Below, piece by piece: positions 1-5,551 of a DNA stretch of 5,913 nucleotides (positions within the stretch are counted from its first letter, which is position 1; the number at the start of each line of letters is the position of its first letter). Made by a program: the position numbers and the translations under genes. The stretch comes from Candidatus Omnitrophota bacterium. GTDB lineage: Bacteria; Omnitrophota; Gorgyraeia; Gygaellales; Profunditerraquicolaceae. The notes under the pieces were generated by a model. That model made no database searches and had not been told where the DNA came from. It saw only the letters and a program-made list of their open reading frames with translations. Where the stretch lies: contig JAQUMS010000096.1 in NCBI GenBank assembly GCA_028717985.1, forward strand, positions 1-5,913, written 5' to 3'.

Positions 1-1
1 T

Positions 2-688
2 GTGGCTTTTATGATTGGAGCAATTATGTATGGGACAGTGGCGATTACACCGCTTTTTTATCAGACGATGATGGGATATACAGCCCTTTTAAGCGGGTTA
101 ATATTGGTTCCGGTTGGAATAGGAGCTTTTTTTGGGGCAATATTTTCCGCAGGCGGTAGTAGATATTTTGATAATAAGGTTTTGATCGCGTTGGGTTTGA
201 TTTTAGTAGGGATTGCAAGTTTGTTGCTTGGTAATATCAATTTACAGGTTGCCCTTAATTCAATGGTAATCCCGTTTTTTATTTTAGGTTTTGGCACGAC
301 AATGGTTTTTGTTCCGCTGGCGACAACAGCTCTGGGAACGTTGGCTGCCAAGGATATGGGGAATGGCTCGGGGCTTTTTAACCTAATGAGAAACATCGGC
401 GGGAGCGTTGGCATTGCAATATCTACGACAATGCTTGCCCGCATGGGGCAGACGCATCAGGTGAATCTTGTAGGCCAATTGACCCCGTTTAACCCGTTAT
501 ACCAACAGGCAACAAAGGCAAGCCCCGGTATTGCGGATGGCCTGTTTTATCAGGAATTATTACGCCAGTCTACCTTTCTTTCTTTTGTTGATTGTTTCCG
601 CTGGTATGGAATTATTGCTTTCTTTTGCGTGTTTATGGTTCTTCTTTTCCGTAAAGTTGAGAACAAAGGAATGAGTATGGTGCATTAG
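2..688 (+). CDS. MFS drug-efflux transporter, DHA2/EmrB type (5'-truncated by window edge)
   Basis: C-terminal 228 residues of an inner-membrane proton-driven multidrug exporter. The frame is already open at the left edge, and the GTG at position 2 is simply the first codon visible, so the true start lies outside. Several hydrophobic helices are seen (about fragment residues 1-20, 28-50, 59-77, 86-110, 131-147 and a last one at 199-216). This fits roughly the last half of a 14-helix DHA2 protein. Family-typical stretches are GYTALLSGLILVP near residues 25-37 and MGNGSGLFNLMRNIGGSVG near 119-137, which closely resemble the conserved EmrB/QacA segment before the final loop. A hydrophilic loop (about 150-185) precedes the last helix, as in EmrB. 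The protein ends in a short basic tail with no extra domain. Substrate cannot be told. In this family an HlyD/EmrA adaptor gene often lies upstream, but that would be outside the window. Family assignment is firm; the drug specificity is not. Confidence 0.88.
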   Translation: MAFMIGAIMYGTVAITPLFYQTMMGYTALLSGLILVPVGIGAFFGAIFSAGGSRYFDNKVLIALGLILVGIASLLLGNINLQVALNSMVIPFFILGFGTTMVFVPLATTALGTLAAKDMGNGSGLFNLMRNIGGSVGIAISTTMLARMGQTHQVNLVGQLTPFNPLYQQATKASPGIADGLFYQELLRQSTFLSFVDCFRWYGIIAFFCVFMVLLFRKVENKGMSMVH

Positions 689-696
689 ATTAGTCC

Positions 697-724
697 TTGG
701 ATTGATAATGGTCGAAATTATGAT
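697..724 (+). promoter_or_regulatory. Possible weak sigma-70-type promoter for the nitroreductase gene
   Basis: TTGGAT (697-702) and TATGAT (719-724) are separated by 16 nt. The -10 box matches 5 of 6 consensus bases; the -35 matches only 3 of 6. It would start transcription around 731 and leave a leader of about 45 nt before the ATG at 776. The gene could equally be read through from the transporter, because I see no terminator in the 87 nt between them. Confidence 0.28.
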
Positions 725-775
725 ACGTAAGAAAAACCTAACAGCGAAAGAGTCTGTTAAAAACCGGAGGTGCAC

Positions 776-1414
776 ATGGAACTGAAAAAAGTTTTTGAAC
801 AGAGGCGTTCAGTTAATTTTTTCGATACAACCAAGAAAATTGATCTCAGGCTTTTTGAGCGAATTTATGATGTGGCCAAGTTTTGCCCGTCTTCTTTTAA
901 TCTCCAACCCTGGAGGATGATCGTGATAACTGTCCCGAAGAATAAGAAAAAATTAAAAGAAGCAGCCTTAAATCAACCTAAAGTTGAAGAAGCATCCTTA
1001 ATGCTTATTGTACTGGCAGATACCAGAGGGTTTGAAGAGATGGATAAAATTTTTGATGATATGTTGGAAAAAGGCTATCAGCAAGAAGAGGCAAGGGAAG
1101 GTTTGAAGGGTTTTGCCAGGATGCTTTATGATAATCCGGTCGCGAGCAGGGGGTTTGCTTTAAGAAACGCGAGCCTGTTTGCGATGAGTTTTATGTTGGC
1201 GGCCAAAAATTTTGGAGTAGATACTCACCCCATGGATGGATTTGAGCAGGATAGAGTAAAAAAAGCCTTTAATATTCCCGATAGATACGAAGTGTCTATG
1301 CTTATTGCGGTAGGTTTTCATAATAAAAAAAAGGTACTTCTTGAGCGTTTAAACCGCAAAAGCTTTAAAGAGGTAATGATAAAAGAAGGTTTTAAAACAG
1401 GGCGGAGAGAATGA
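776..1414 (+). CDS. Nitroreductase family protein (MhqN/YdfN-like, FMN-dependent NAD(P)H oxidoreductase)
   Basis: Predicted cytoplasmic flavoprotein of 212 residues, the usual size for the nitroreductase fold. It would use FMN and NAD(P)H to reduce nitro compounds, quinones or similar electrophiles. Visible family marks are the N-terminal FMN-phosphate contact RRSV (residues 10-13), the segment CPSSFNLQPWR (37-47) that lines the flavin site, HPMDGFEQDRVKKAF around 146-160, and the closing strand LIAVGF. The PxSxNxQPWR and MDGF pattern resembles the MhqN/YdfN branch more than NfsB, but this is recognition by eye. Start choice: the SD GGAGG at 766-770 lies 5 nt before ATG 776. The in-frame GTG at 770 overlaps the SD and is rejected. 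The gene follows the efflux transporter by 87 nt on the same strand, and a joint role in handling toxic compounds is plausible but unproven. The real substrate is unknown. Confidence 0.88.
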   Translation: MELKKVFEQRRSVNFFDTTKKIDLRLFERIYDVAKFCPSSFNLQPWRMIVITVPKNKKKLKEAALNQPKVEEASLMLIVLADTRGFEEMDKIFDDMLEKGYQQEEAREGLKGFARMLYDNPVASRGFALRNASLFAMSFMLAAKNFGVDTHPMDGFEQDRVKKAFNIPDRYEVSMLIAVGFHNKKKVLLERLNRKSFKEVMIKEGFKTGRRE

Positions 1415-1631
1415 ACATAATAGGGATTTTAGCTCATTCGCGTAAAAATAAGCATCATACCTTTAATTTATCTCCGTAGATGCAATCCTGGGCGAGAGGT
1501 AACCGGCAGTTAATAATAGGAAGGAGATAGTGTAGTCTAAAGGAAAGGATGTTTTGAGAAAATTATAGAATGCCGGATACCCCGAGGTGGTTTTAGAAAA
1601 AAATCAAAGCACGCAGTTTAAGGAGCACGGA
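1415..1631 (+). other. Intergenic region with an SD/anti-SD-type inverted repeat; no convincing gene
   Basis: I find no ORF worth calling in these 217 nt. Two strong SD-like strings occur, AAGGAG (1521-1526) and AGGAAAGG (1541-1548), but the starts after them close at once: GTG-TAG at 1530 and ATG-TTT-TGA at 1549. TATCTCC (1469-1475) is perfectly complementary to GGAGATA (1523-1529), enclosing 47 nt, so the SD-like string could be hidden in a helix. A weaker imperfect stem (1409-1416 with 1432-1439) spans the nitroreductase stop codon. It has no T-run after it, so it is not a typical terminator. The region may be a structured leader of the glycosyltransferase mRNA or the remnant of a decayed gene. 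I recognised no known riboswitch class. Confidence 0.4.
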
Positions 1632-2411
1632 ATGAAAATTGAGCTTTCTGTAGTAGTCTTAACCAAAAATTCACAAGAGATCATAGAAGATTGTCTTAAG
1701 AGTGTTTATGACTGGGTGGAGGAGATTATTATTGTTGATGATATGAGTACGGATAAAACTCTTGAGATAGTAAATAAATTTACCGATAAGATATACGTTA
1801 AGAAGTGGATTAAAGAAGGAATGCATCGTAATTACGCATATTCGTTGGCCACCTGTGATTATGTTCTTAGCCTTGATTCCGACGAACGCATAACCCCCGG
1901 ATTAAAAGAAGAAATCATTAAAGTATTCAGGGATGGGCCTTGTTATCTTGGTTATAATATTCCTCATCGTAATTTTATCGGTAATCATTGGATTAGATAC
2001 GGAGGGTGGTATCCGAATGCCAAATTAAAGATGTTTGCAAAAGCGAAATTCAGATATGAGGATGCGGCGGAGTACCATCCCCGGGCTTTTCTTGAGGGCA
2101 AAACCTTTACTCTTAAATCCGATATTATACATTATGCCTATAGGGATTTTCAGAATCTGTTCAGTAAATTAAACCATCAAACCGATTTTGAGGCTAAGAA
2201 GTGGATACGTGATAAACGCAGGATGAATTTAAAAATCTGTGTATTTAAAATGGTCTCGCGTTTTTTTAAGTTTTATATTATTAAAAAAGGGTATCGTGAG
2301 GGGTTTATTGGCTTTATGATGGCATTTGCTTCAGCTCAATATCAACTCATGACCTATGCGAAATATTGGGAAATAAAAAATTTCCAGAAGCCGCATTGGT
2401 ACAAACTTTAG
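1632..2411 (+). CDS. Family 2 glycosyltransferase, WaaE/KdtX-like (LPS core type)
   Basis: Predicted 259-residue GT-A fold enzyme that transfers a sugar from a nucleotide-sugar donor, probably to lipopolysaccharide core or a related envelope glycan on the cytoplasmic face of the inner membrane. The opening LSVVVLTKNSQEIIEDCLKS (residues 5-24) and EIIIVDDMSTDKT (31-43) are the nucleotide-binding strands. LDSDER at 81-86 carries the D82-x-D84 metal-binding motif. RYGGWYPNAKLKMF (122-135) followed by an acidic patch and EYHPRA (147-152) matches the acceptor/catalytic part of the WaaE (beta-1,4-glucosyltransferase) group. The basic, partly hydrophobic C-terminus (about 205-245) suits membrane attachment, as in that group. 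Start: ATG 1632 has AAGGAG at 1620-1625 with a 6-nt gap. The frame extends to a GTG at 1587, but that adds 15 residues unlike the family. It is separated from both neighbours by 145 nt or more, so it may be transcribed alone. The exact sugar and acceptor are unknown. Confidence 0.85.
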   Translation: MKIELSVVVLTKNSQEIIEDCLKSVYDWVEEIIIVDDMSTDKTLEIVNKFTDKIYVKKWIKEGMHRNYAYSLATCDYVLSLDSDERITPGLKEEIIKVFRDGPCYLGYNIPHRNFIGNHWIRYGGWYPNAKLKMFAKAKFRYEDAAEYHPRAFLEGKTFTLKSDIIHYAYRDFQNLFSKLNHQTDFEAKKWIRDKRRMNLKICVFKMVSRFFKFYIIKKGYREGFIGFMMAFASAQYQLMTYAKYWEIKNFQKPHWYKL

Positions 2412-2438
2412 CTGTAACATATTCATAGTATGTAGCAG
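2412..2438 (+). other. Hairpin directly after the glycosyltransferase stop codon
   Basis: CTGTAACATA (2412-2421) pairs with TATGTAGCAG (2429-2438) over a 7-nt loop: nine of ten positions pair, including one G-T, with one A-A mismatch. It begins at the base after the stop codon. No run of T follows, so it is not a standard intrinsic terminator. It might protect the 3' end of the mRNA or be chance. Confidence 0.3.
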
Positions 2439-2489
2439 TAATTATCGGTCGGTTTCGAAAAGAATCGTACGGATCCCAAGATATAAAAA

Positions 2490-2507
2490 ATGTCCCGTTT
2501 TGTCCCA
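2490..2507 (+). repeat. TGTCCC direct repeat (10-bp period)
   Basis: TGTCCC occurs at 2491-2496 and again at 2501-2506, exactly one 10-bp step apart. The string 2490-2505 recurs at 5552-5567 on the same strand with 15 of 16 bases identical, there inside the first codons of the peroxiredoxin gene. It could be a dispersed repeat unit of the host genome, for example one linked to REP-associated transposases, or a regulator site. Neither is shown by this window. Confidence 0.4.
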
Positions 2508-2553
2508 GATATATGTTTAAATGGGATAAGGCAAAAAAAGAAAGATTATCCCA
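2501..2553 (+). promoter_or_regulatory. Two mutually exclusive hairpins just upstream of the ACP start codon
   Basis: TGGGATAA (2522-2529) is perfectly complementary to TTATCCCA (2546-2553), with a 16-nt purine-rich loop. Its first seven bases can instead pair with TGTCCCA (2501-2507), giving seven pairs including one G-T with a 14-nt loop. The downstream hairpin ends 3 nt before ATG 2557 and would cover the ribosome-binding region; the upstream one would leave it open. This is the geometry of a translational switch, but it could also be the palindromic part of a dispersed repeat. No trigger is recognised. Confidence 0.35.
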
Positions 2554-2556
2554 ACT

Positions 2557-2862
2557 ATGGAATTTCTTAAGGGGGAACCCGAAATTAACGCTGAAGAATG
2601 CGAACAGCTTTTAAGCAGGGTGGCAAAGATTCTGTCTTTGGAGCTTAAGCTTGGCGATAAAAAGATAGGGTTGAACACCCGTTTTAAAGAAGATTTGGAC
2701 ACTGATTCTTTCGATACAATTTATATTGTAATGGTTTTAGAAAAAGAATTTGATATAGATATATCAGATGAAGCTGCCGAAAAATTGAAGACAGTCGGGG
2801 ATGCAATAGAATATATACATATAATGGGAAGACAAGACGATGTTCAGGGGAACATTCAATAA
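2557..2862 (+). CDS. Acyl carrier protein (divergent, phosphopantetheine-binding)
   Basis: Small acidic protein of 101 residues with the four-helix acyl carrier fold. It carries acyl groups as thioesters on a 4'-phosphopantetheine arm in the cytoplasm. The attachment serine is S51 in the motif DLDTDSFDT (residues 46-54), equivalent to the DSL motif of AcpP. The flanks match family spacing: EECEQLLSRVAKIL as helix I, VMVLEKEFDIDISDE after helix II, and LKTVGDAIEYI as the last helix. It is longer than typical AcpP (about 78 residues) by extra N- and C-terminal tails. Helix II departs from AcpP: the Leu after the serine is Phe, and the Glu five positions after the serine is Tyr. No clear SD precedes ATG 2557; an AAGGGGG string lies inside the gene (2569-2575), with no usual start codon at a fitting distance. 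No fatty-acid synthesis genes lie nearby, so a specialised carrier is more likely than the housekeeping one. It is first in a tight four-gene run. Confidence 0.85.
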   Translation: MEFLKGEPEINAEECEQLLSRVAKILSLELKLGDKKIGLNTRFKEDLDTDSFDTIYIVMVLEKEFDIDISDEAAEKLKTVGDAIEYIHIMGRQDDVQGNIQ

Positions 2863-2882
2863 TGTTTGAGCGCGAAAAATAA
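2862..2882 (+). other. Six-codon mini-ORF bridging the ACP and HD-GYP genes (possible coupling relay)
   Basis: The ACP stop TAA (2860-2862) overlaps an ATG at 2862 that opens MFEREK. Its stop TAA (2880-2882) in turn overlaps the ATG of the HD-GYP gene at 2882. Both junctions are TAATG. Such overlaps are known to favour termination-reinitiation. The HD-GYP start has no strong SD of its own (only a GAG 11 nt away). The relay is inferred from geometry, and chance in AT-rich sequence is possible. Confidence 0.35.
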
Positions 2883-3454
2883 TGGAAAATCCGGGCCTGG
2901 CATATTTAATTACACGGTTATTAGATAAACATGATCCTGTCTTTAATCATGGGAAGCGAGTTGCTAAACTTGCCTGTGCTATTGCTAAAGCCATGGAATA
3001 TCCAGATGAAGAAATTAAGATTGTTCGTTATGCTGCAGTAGTTCATGATATCGGTAAGTTGCGGTTACCCGCAGAAATAATAAACAAGCCGGGCGTGTTT
3101 AATAACGATGAGATTGGTATTGTCCGGAAACATCCGGAGTTAGGTTATTCTTTGTTGATGCAGATAATAAAATCAGAATTTGTTATCGCTCAAACTGCCC
3201 TCCAGCATCATGAAAGAATAAATGGTTCCGGCTATCCTTTTGGATTGTGCGGGGATGATATTATTCCTTTCGCAAAGATAATTGCAGTTGCCGATGTTGT
3301 TGATGTTATGGTTTCTCCCCAGGTGTATAGGTCGGCGTTAAGTATGAATGAAGCTTTGCAGGAGATAAAACAAAACAGCGGATTTTTGTACGATCCCGAA
3401 ATTGTTGCTGTGGGTTTAACGGTTATTGAAACGGGGGGATATCTTCGGAGTTAG
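2882..3454 (+). CDS. Stand-alone HD-GYP domain protein (probable cyclic-di-GMP phosphodiesterase)
   Basis: A 190-residue cytoplasmic protein that is almost entirely an HD-GYP domain. Members hydrolyse cyclic-di-GMP, or in some cases other cyclic dinucleotides, at a metal centre. The expected motifs are present in order: H23 with GKRVAKL in the first helix, the HD pair H55-D56 in VVHDIGK, NKPG (68-71), HPELGY (84-89), HHERINGSGYP (109-119) with the GYP signature, and AVADVVDVM (135-143) with D138. All metal-ligand positions I can judge are kept, so it is probably active. There is no receiver, PAS, GAF or membrane segment in front; such input domains are common in the family, so the signal must come from elsewhere. 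Initiation at ATG 2882 probably depends on coupling to the upstream ACP through a TAATG overlap. The next gene starts 4 nt after its stop. Domain assignment is firm; the nucleotide substrate is inferred from the family. Confidence 0.88.
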   Translation: MENPGLAYLITRLLDKHDPVFNHGKRVAKLACAIAKAMEYPDEEIKIVRYAAVVHDIGKLRLPAEIINKPGVFNNDEIGIVRKHPELGYSLLMQIIKSEFVIAQTALQHHERINGSGYPFGLCGDDIIPFAKIIAVADVVDVMVSPQVYRSALSMNEALQEIKQNSGFLYDPEIVAVGLTVIETGGYLRS

Positions 3455-3458
3455 ATAA

Positions 3459-4124
3459 ATGAGAAAAATTGGATGGCAACTGCAGATGAAAAATAAGTAT
3501 TACCATTTATTAGCGCTGCTTATTTCATTTTTCTTTATAGCCCCCTTTATCTCCGGGCAGGTTGTCCATTTCCCTATATTCTCACTGGTATTCTTGCTTG
3601 GTATTATGTTTACCTTGAGAGCTTTGGAAGTGAAACGATCAATATTTTTGTTCATAGTCTTGATCGGCGTATTAGGCTTAATTTCTGATTTATTCTTCAA
3701 TTATTTCTCCCCTATGTATTTTAAGCAGAATTATCAATGGGGCAGTATTCTGATTTATGCAAATTTTCTCTTAGTTTCAATCGTGCTCTTGATTTCAAAA
3801 ATGTTTTCCGTTTCAAAAGTTACGAGCGATACGATAGCAGGTGGTATTAGCGTTTATTTGCTTTTTGGGTTTTTATGGACAGCTTTCTATTATGCTATTT
3901 ATATATTTGATCGCCGTGCTTTTAATTTTTCCTCTCAATTTAGTGAATATAGCTTATTTTATTTCAGTTTTTCGACGATCACTACTCTAGGCTATGGTGA
4001 TATTTACCCCGTTAATAAGTTAGCCATGTCTATTTCTAATTTGGAAGTAATTACCGGTCAAATGTATGTCGCGATTTTTATTTCCAGGCTTGTTGGGCTA
4101 CATACCGGAAATTTTAAAAAATAG
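3459..4124 (+). CDS. Potassium-channel-like membrane protein (ion channel 2 family)
   Basis: A 221-residue integral membrane protein. Four hydrophobic helices (about residues 14-33, 39-56, 61-80 and 95-115) are followed by a pore module: outer helix 126-150, pore helix 165-176, selectivity filter TLGYGD (176-181), and inner helix about 193-213. The filter T-x-G-Y-G-D is the hallmark of K+-selective channels, so K+ passage across the inner membrane is the likely role. The fourth helix has no regular arginine series, so classical voltage sensing is not expected. There is no C-terminal RCK or cyclic-nucleotide-binding domain: the chain stops about eight residues after the inner helix. Start: ATG 3459 has CGGAG at 3446-3450, 8 nt away, inside the end of the HD-GYP gene. 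An in-frame ATG at 3486 has no comparable SD. It lies 4 nt after the HD-GYP stop and 7 nt before the lipoprotein start, indicating co-transcription. Gating signal unknown. Confidence 0.85.
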   Translation: MRKIGWQLQMKNKYYHLLALLISFFFIAPFISGQVVHFPIFSLVFLLGIMFTLRALEVKRSIFLFIVLIGVLGLISDLFFNYFSPMYFKQNYQWGSILIYANFLLVSIVLLISKMFSVSKVTSDTIAGGISVYLLFGFLWTAFYYAIYIFDRRAFNFSSQFSEYSLFYFSFSTITTLGYGDIYPVNKLAMSISNLEVITGQMYVAIFISRLVGLHTGNFKK

Positions 4125-4131
4125 GTCAACA

Positions 4132-5319
4132 ATGGTAAATCCCTGTTATTGGATACTTGTGTGTGTTTTTCTTGTTTCCGGATGTGTAAGTGTACGGCAT
4201 GCCGCTCCGGAGGGGGTATTAAATGATGTCCGGATTTTTGGTATGCGGGATATTAGAGCATTTAGTGGCAGTCCCAGCGATTCTTTTAAGAAAGATTTTG
4301 TAAAATTGCTGGAGCAGGAGGAAAAAACAAATTCTTCTTCCCTTGGTTTCAGAACAATCCGGACTTATTCCATTCTTGCTATTTCCGGAGGCGCTGCGAA
4401 TGGTGCGTATGGAGCGGGGTTACTGAGCGGGTGGTCAGAAACCGGGACGCGTCCGGTTTTTAAGATTGTTACCGGTATCAGTACCGGAGCGATAATTGCG
4501 CCTTTCGCTTTCTTGGGAGAGAGCTACGATAAAAAATTGAAGGAGTTTTACACACAATATTCTACACGGGATATTGCGCGTATCAAAATTCCCTTTCATA
4601 ATTCTTTGGCTAGTACCTGGCCGCTGGAACGTCTTATTGAACGATATTTTAATCTGGAATTACTGCAAGAGATAACCAGGGAATATAACAAAGGCCGCAG
4701 GCTTTATATAGGGACGACTAACCTGGATGCTCAAAGGCTTGTTATTTGGGATATGGGTAAGATTGCTTCGGCAGGAGATGAGAATGCTTTAAAGTTATTT
4801 CGTAAGGTTGTATTGGCATCAGCGTCCATTCCAATAGCTTTCCCCCCGGTTTATTTAACCGTAGAGGTTAACGATAAGATATATGATGAAATGCATGTTG
4901 ATGGCGGGATAAGCAGACAAGTATTTTTTCTGTATGATGTTCTGCAGGGGGTTGACAATGTCCTTAAAGAAAAGGGGATCGATCCCTCCAGGAATAAATA
5001 CTCAATTTATATCATAAGGAATGGTTATGTCGATCCTCTTTATAAAGCAGTTCCGGATAAACTTTCGGCAATCGCTGAACGCACGGTCGAAGCTGTGACA
5101 AATGCCCAAAGTATCGGGGATCTTTATCAGTTGTATGTATTCACTAAAGATGGAAAGGGGAATTTCAATCTTGCCTATATCCCGGCGACTCATGTGTCAA
5201 AAGCAAAAGAACTTTTTGATCCTGTTGAAATGCGGGAGCTTTTTGATTTAGGTTTTAAAGAAGCGGCGTGTGGATATATCTGGAAGAAGTTTCCTCCCGG
5301 CATAAAGAGGGTTCAGTAA
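4132..5319 (+). CDS. Patatin-like phospholipase, lipoprotein
   Basis: A 395-residue exported lipid acyl hydrolase anchored by a lipid. The N-terminus has a short hydrophobic stretch ending in the lipobox V15-S16-G17-C18, so C18 should be acylated. With Val at +2 the protein would be expected to go to the outer membrane. The patatin domain starts near residue 80: the oxyanion-hole loop SGGAANGAYGAG (85-96), the nucleophile elbow GISTG with S117 (115-119), and the DGG motif with D257 that completes the Ser-Asp dyad. YIGTTNLDAQRLVIWDMG (192-209) and SASIPIAFPP are typical of the lipoprotein patatin group. Family members usually have three glycines at the start of the loop; here the third is Ala. 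Start: the frame extends to ATG 4066 inside the channel gene, but only ATG 4132 puts the signal sequence at the N-terminus. AGG at 4123-4125 is a weak SD. It is the last gene of the four-gene run. Substrate lipid unknown. Confidence 0.87.
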   Translation: MVNPCYWILVCVFLVSGCVSVRHAAPEGVLNDVRIFGMRDIRAFSGSPSDSFKKDFVKLLEQEEKTNSSSLGFRTIRTYSILAISGGAANGAYGAGLLSGWSETGTRPVFKIVTGISTGAIIAPFAFLGESYDKKLKEFYTQYSTRDIARIKIPFHNSLASTWPLERLIERYFNLELLQEITREYNKGRRLYIGTTNLDAQRLVIWDMGKIASAGDENALKLFRKVVLASASIPIAFPPVYLTVEVNDKIYDEMHVDGGISRQVFFLYDVLQGVDNVLKEKGIDPSRNKYSIYIIRNGYVDPLYKAVPDKLSAIAERTVEAVTNAQSIGDLYQLYVFTKDGKGNFNLAYIPATHVSKAKELFDPVEMRELFDLGFKEAACGYIWKKFPPGIKRVQ

Positions 5320-5545
5320 TATATATAGGCTTGTGAAATATTTTTGGTTTTAAGTGCTGATTGACCAGGGGTGTTTACAAAGATTTTGGGAATAGTTCAT
5401 GTAAGATGTGTGTGATTTGAAAAGGGGAATTCAATTCTAAAAAGGCATAGTATAGCGATAATACCGCAAGGCATATTTTGATAACGCAAGCAGGAATTTA
5501 TGATATAATATATTACTAAAATAAGGGAAACTGTAGGAGGAAATT
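5320..5545 (+). other. Intergenic region between lipoprotein and peroxiredoxin genes
   Basis: About 226 nt without a usable ORF; candidate ATGs run into stops within a few codons. I see no hairpin with a T-run that would end the upstream four-gene transcript. The right part carries the promoter and SD described separately. Short direct repeats AAGGCATA and CGCAAG each occur twice between about 5440 and 5490; they are too short to interpret. Confidence 0.5.
5501..5509 (+). promoter_or_regulatory. Extended -10 promoter for the peroxiredoxin-like gene
   Basis: TGATATAAT (5501-5509) is a perfect extended -10 element (TG-n-TATAAT). Transcription would begin near 5516, giving a leader of about 30-35 nt that contains the SD AGGAGG at 5535-5540. 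A TTGATA at 5478-5483 resembles a -35 box, but its 20-nt spacing is too long. Extended -10 promoters often work without a good -35. The position fits the downstream gene well. Confidence 0.6.
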
Positions 5546-5551
5546 GTGTTT

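Noticed and set aside
61..444. Long open frame on the minus strand within the transporter gene (also 560-775, 2517-2702, 3500-3700, 5002-5193)
   Set aside because: These lie opposite well-supported genes or run over their ends, show no family motifs, and have low-complexity compositions expected of antisense frames.
770..775. GTG 770 as the nitroreductase start
   Set aside because: It overlaps the SD GGAGG; ATG 776 is properly spaced and starts right at the family's first helix.
1490..1530. A known riboswitch (preQ1 or cyclic-di-GMP class) in the gap before the glycosyltransferase
   Set aside because: Only short partial resemblances such as AGAGGT were seen; the conserved cores of those classes are absent.
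1587..1631. GTG 1587 as the glycosyltransferase start
   Set aside because: The extra 15 residues are hydrophilic and unlike the family, and the SD-like GAGG lies immediately against this GTG. ATG 1632 has AAGGAG with a 6-nt gap.
2412..2438. Intrinsic terminator after the glycosyltransferase
   Set aside because: The stem is AT-rich with a mismatch, and no T-run follows, so only a hairpin is reported.
2584..2586. ATT 2584 as an alternative ACP start after the internal AAGGGGG
   Set aside because: Spacing is good, but ATT starts are very rare, and ATG 2557 gives a plausible protein.
4066..4131. ATG 4066 as the start of the patatin gene
   Set aside because: It would place 22 extra residues before the lipoprotein signal and overlap the channel gene by 59 nt. 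ATG 4132 gives a normal short signal peptide with lipobox.
2882..5319. A CBASS-like defence system (cyclic-dinucleotide gene plus patatin and membrane channel)
   Set aside because: There is no CD-NTase or cyclic-nucleotide sensor, and the patatin has a lipoprotein signal, so it acts outside the cytoplasm, unlike CapV-type effectors. The HD-GYP enzyme degrades rather than makes the messenger.
5478..5483. TTGATA as the -35 box of the peroxiredoxin promoter
   Set aside because: It is 20 nt from the TATAAT, outside the usual 16-18 nt; the extended -10 explains the promoter better.
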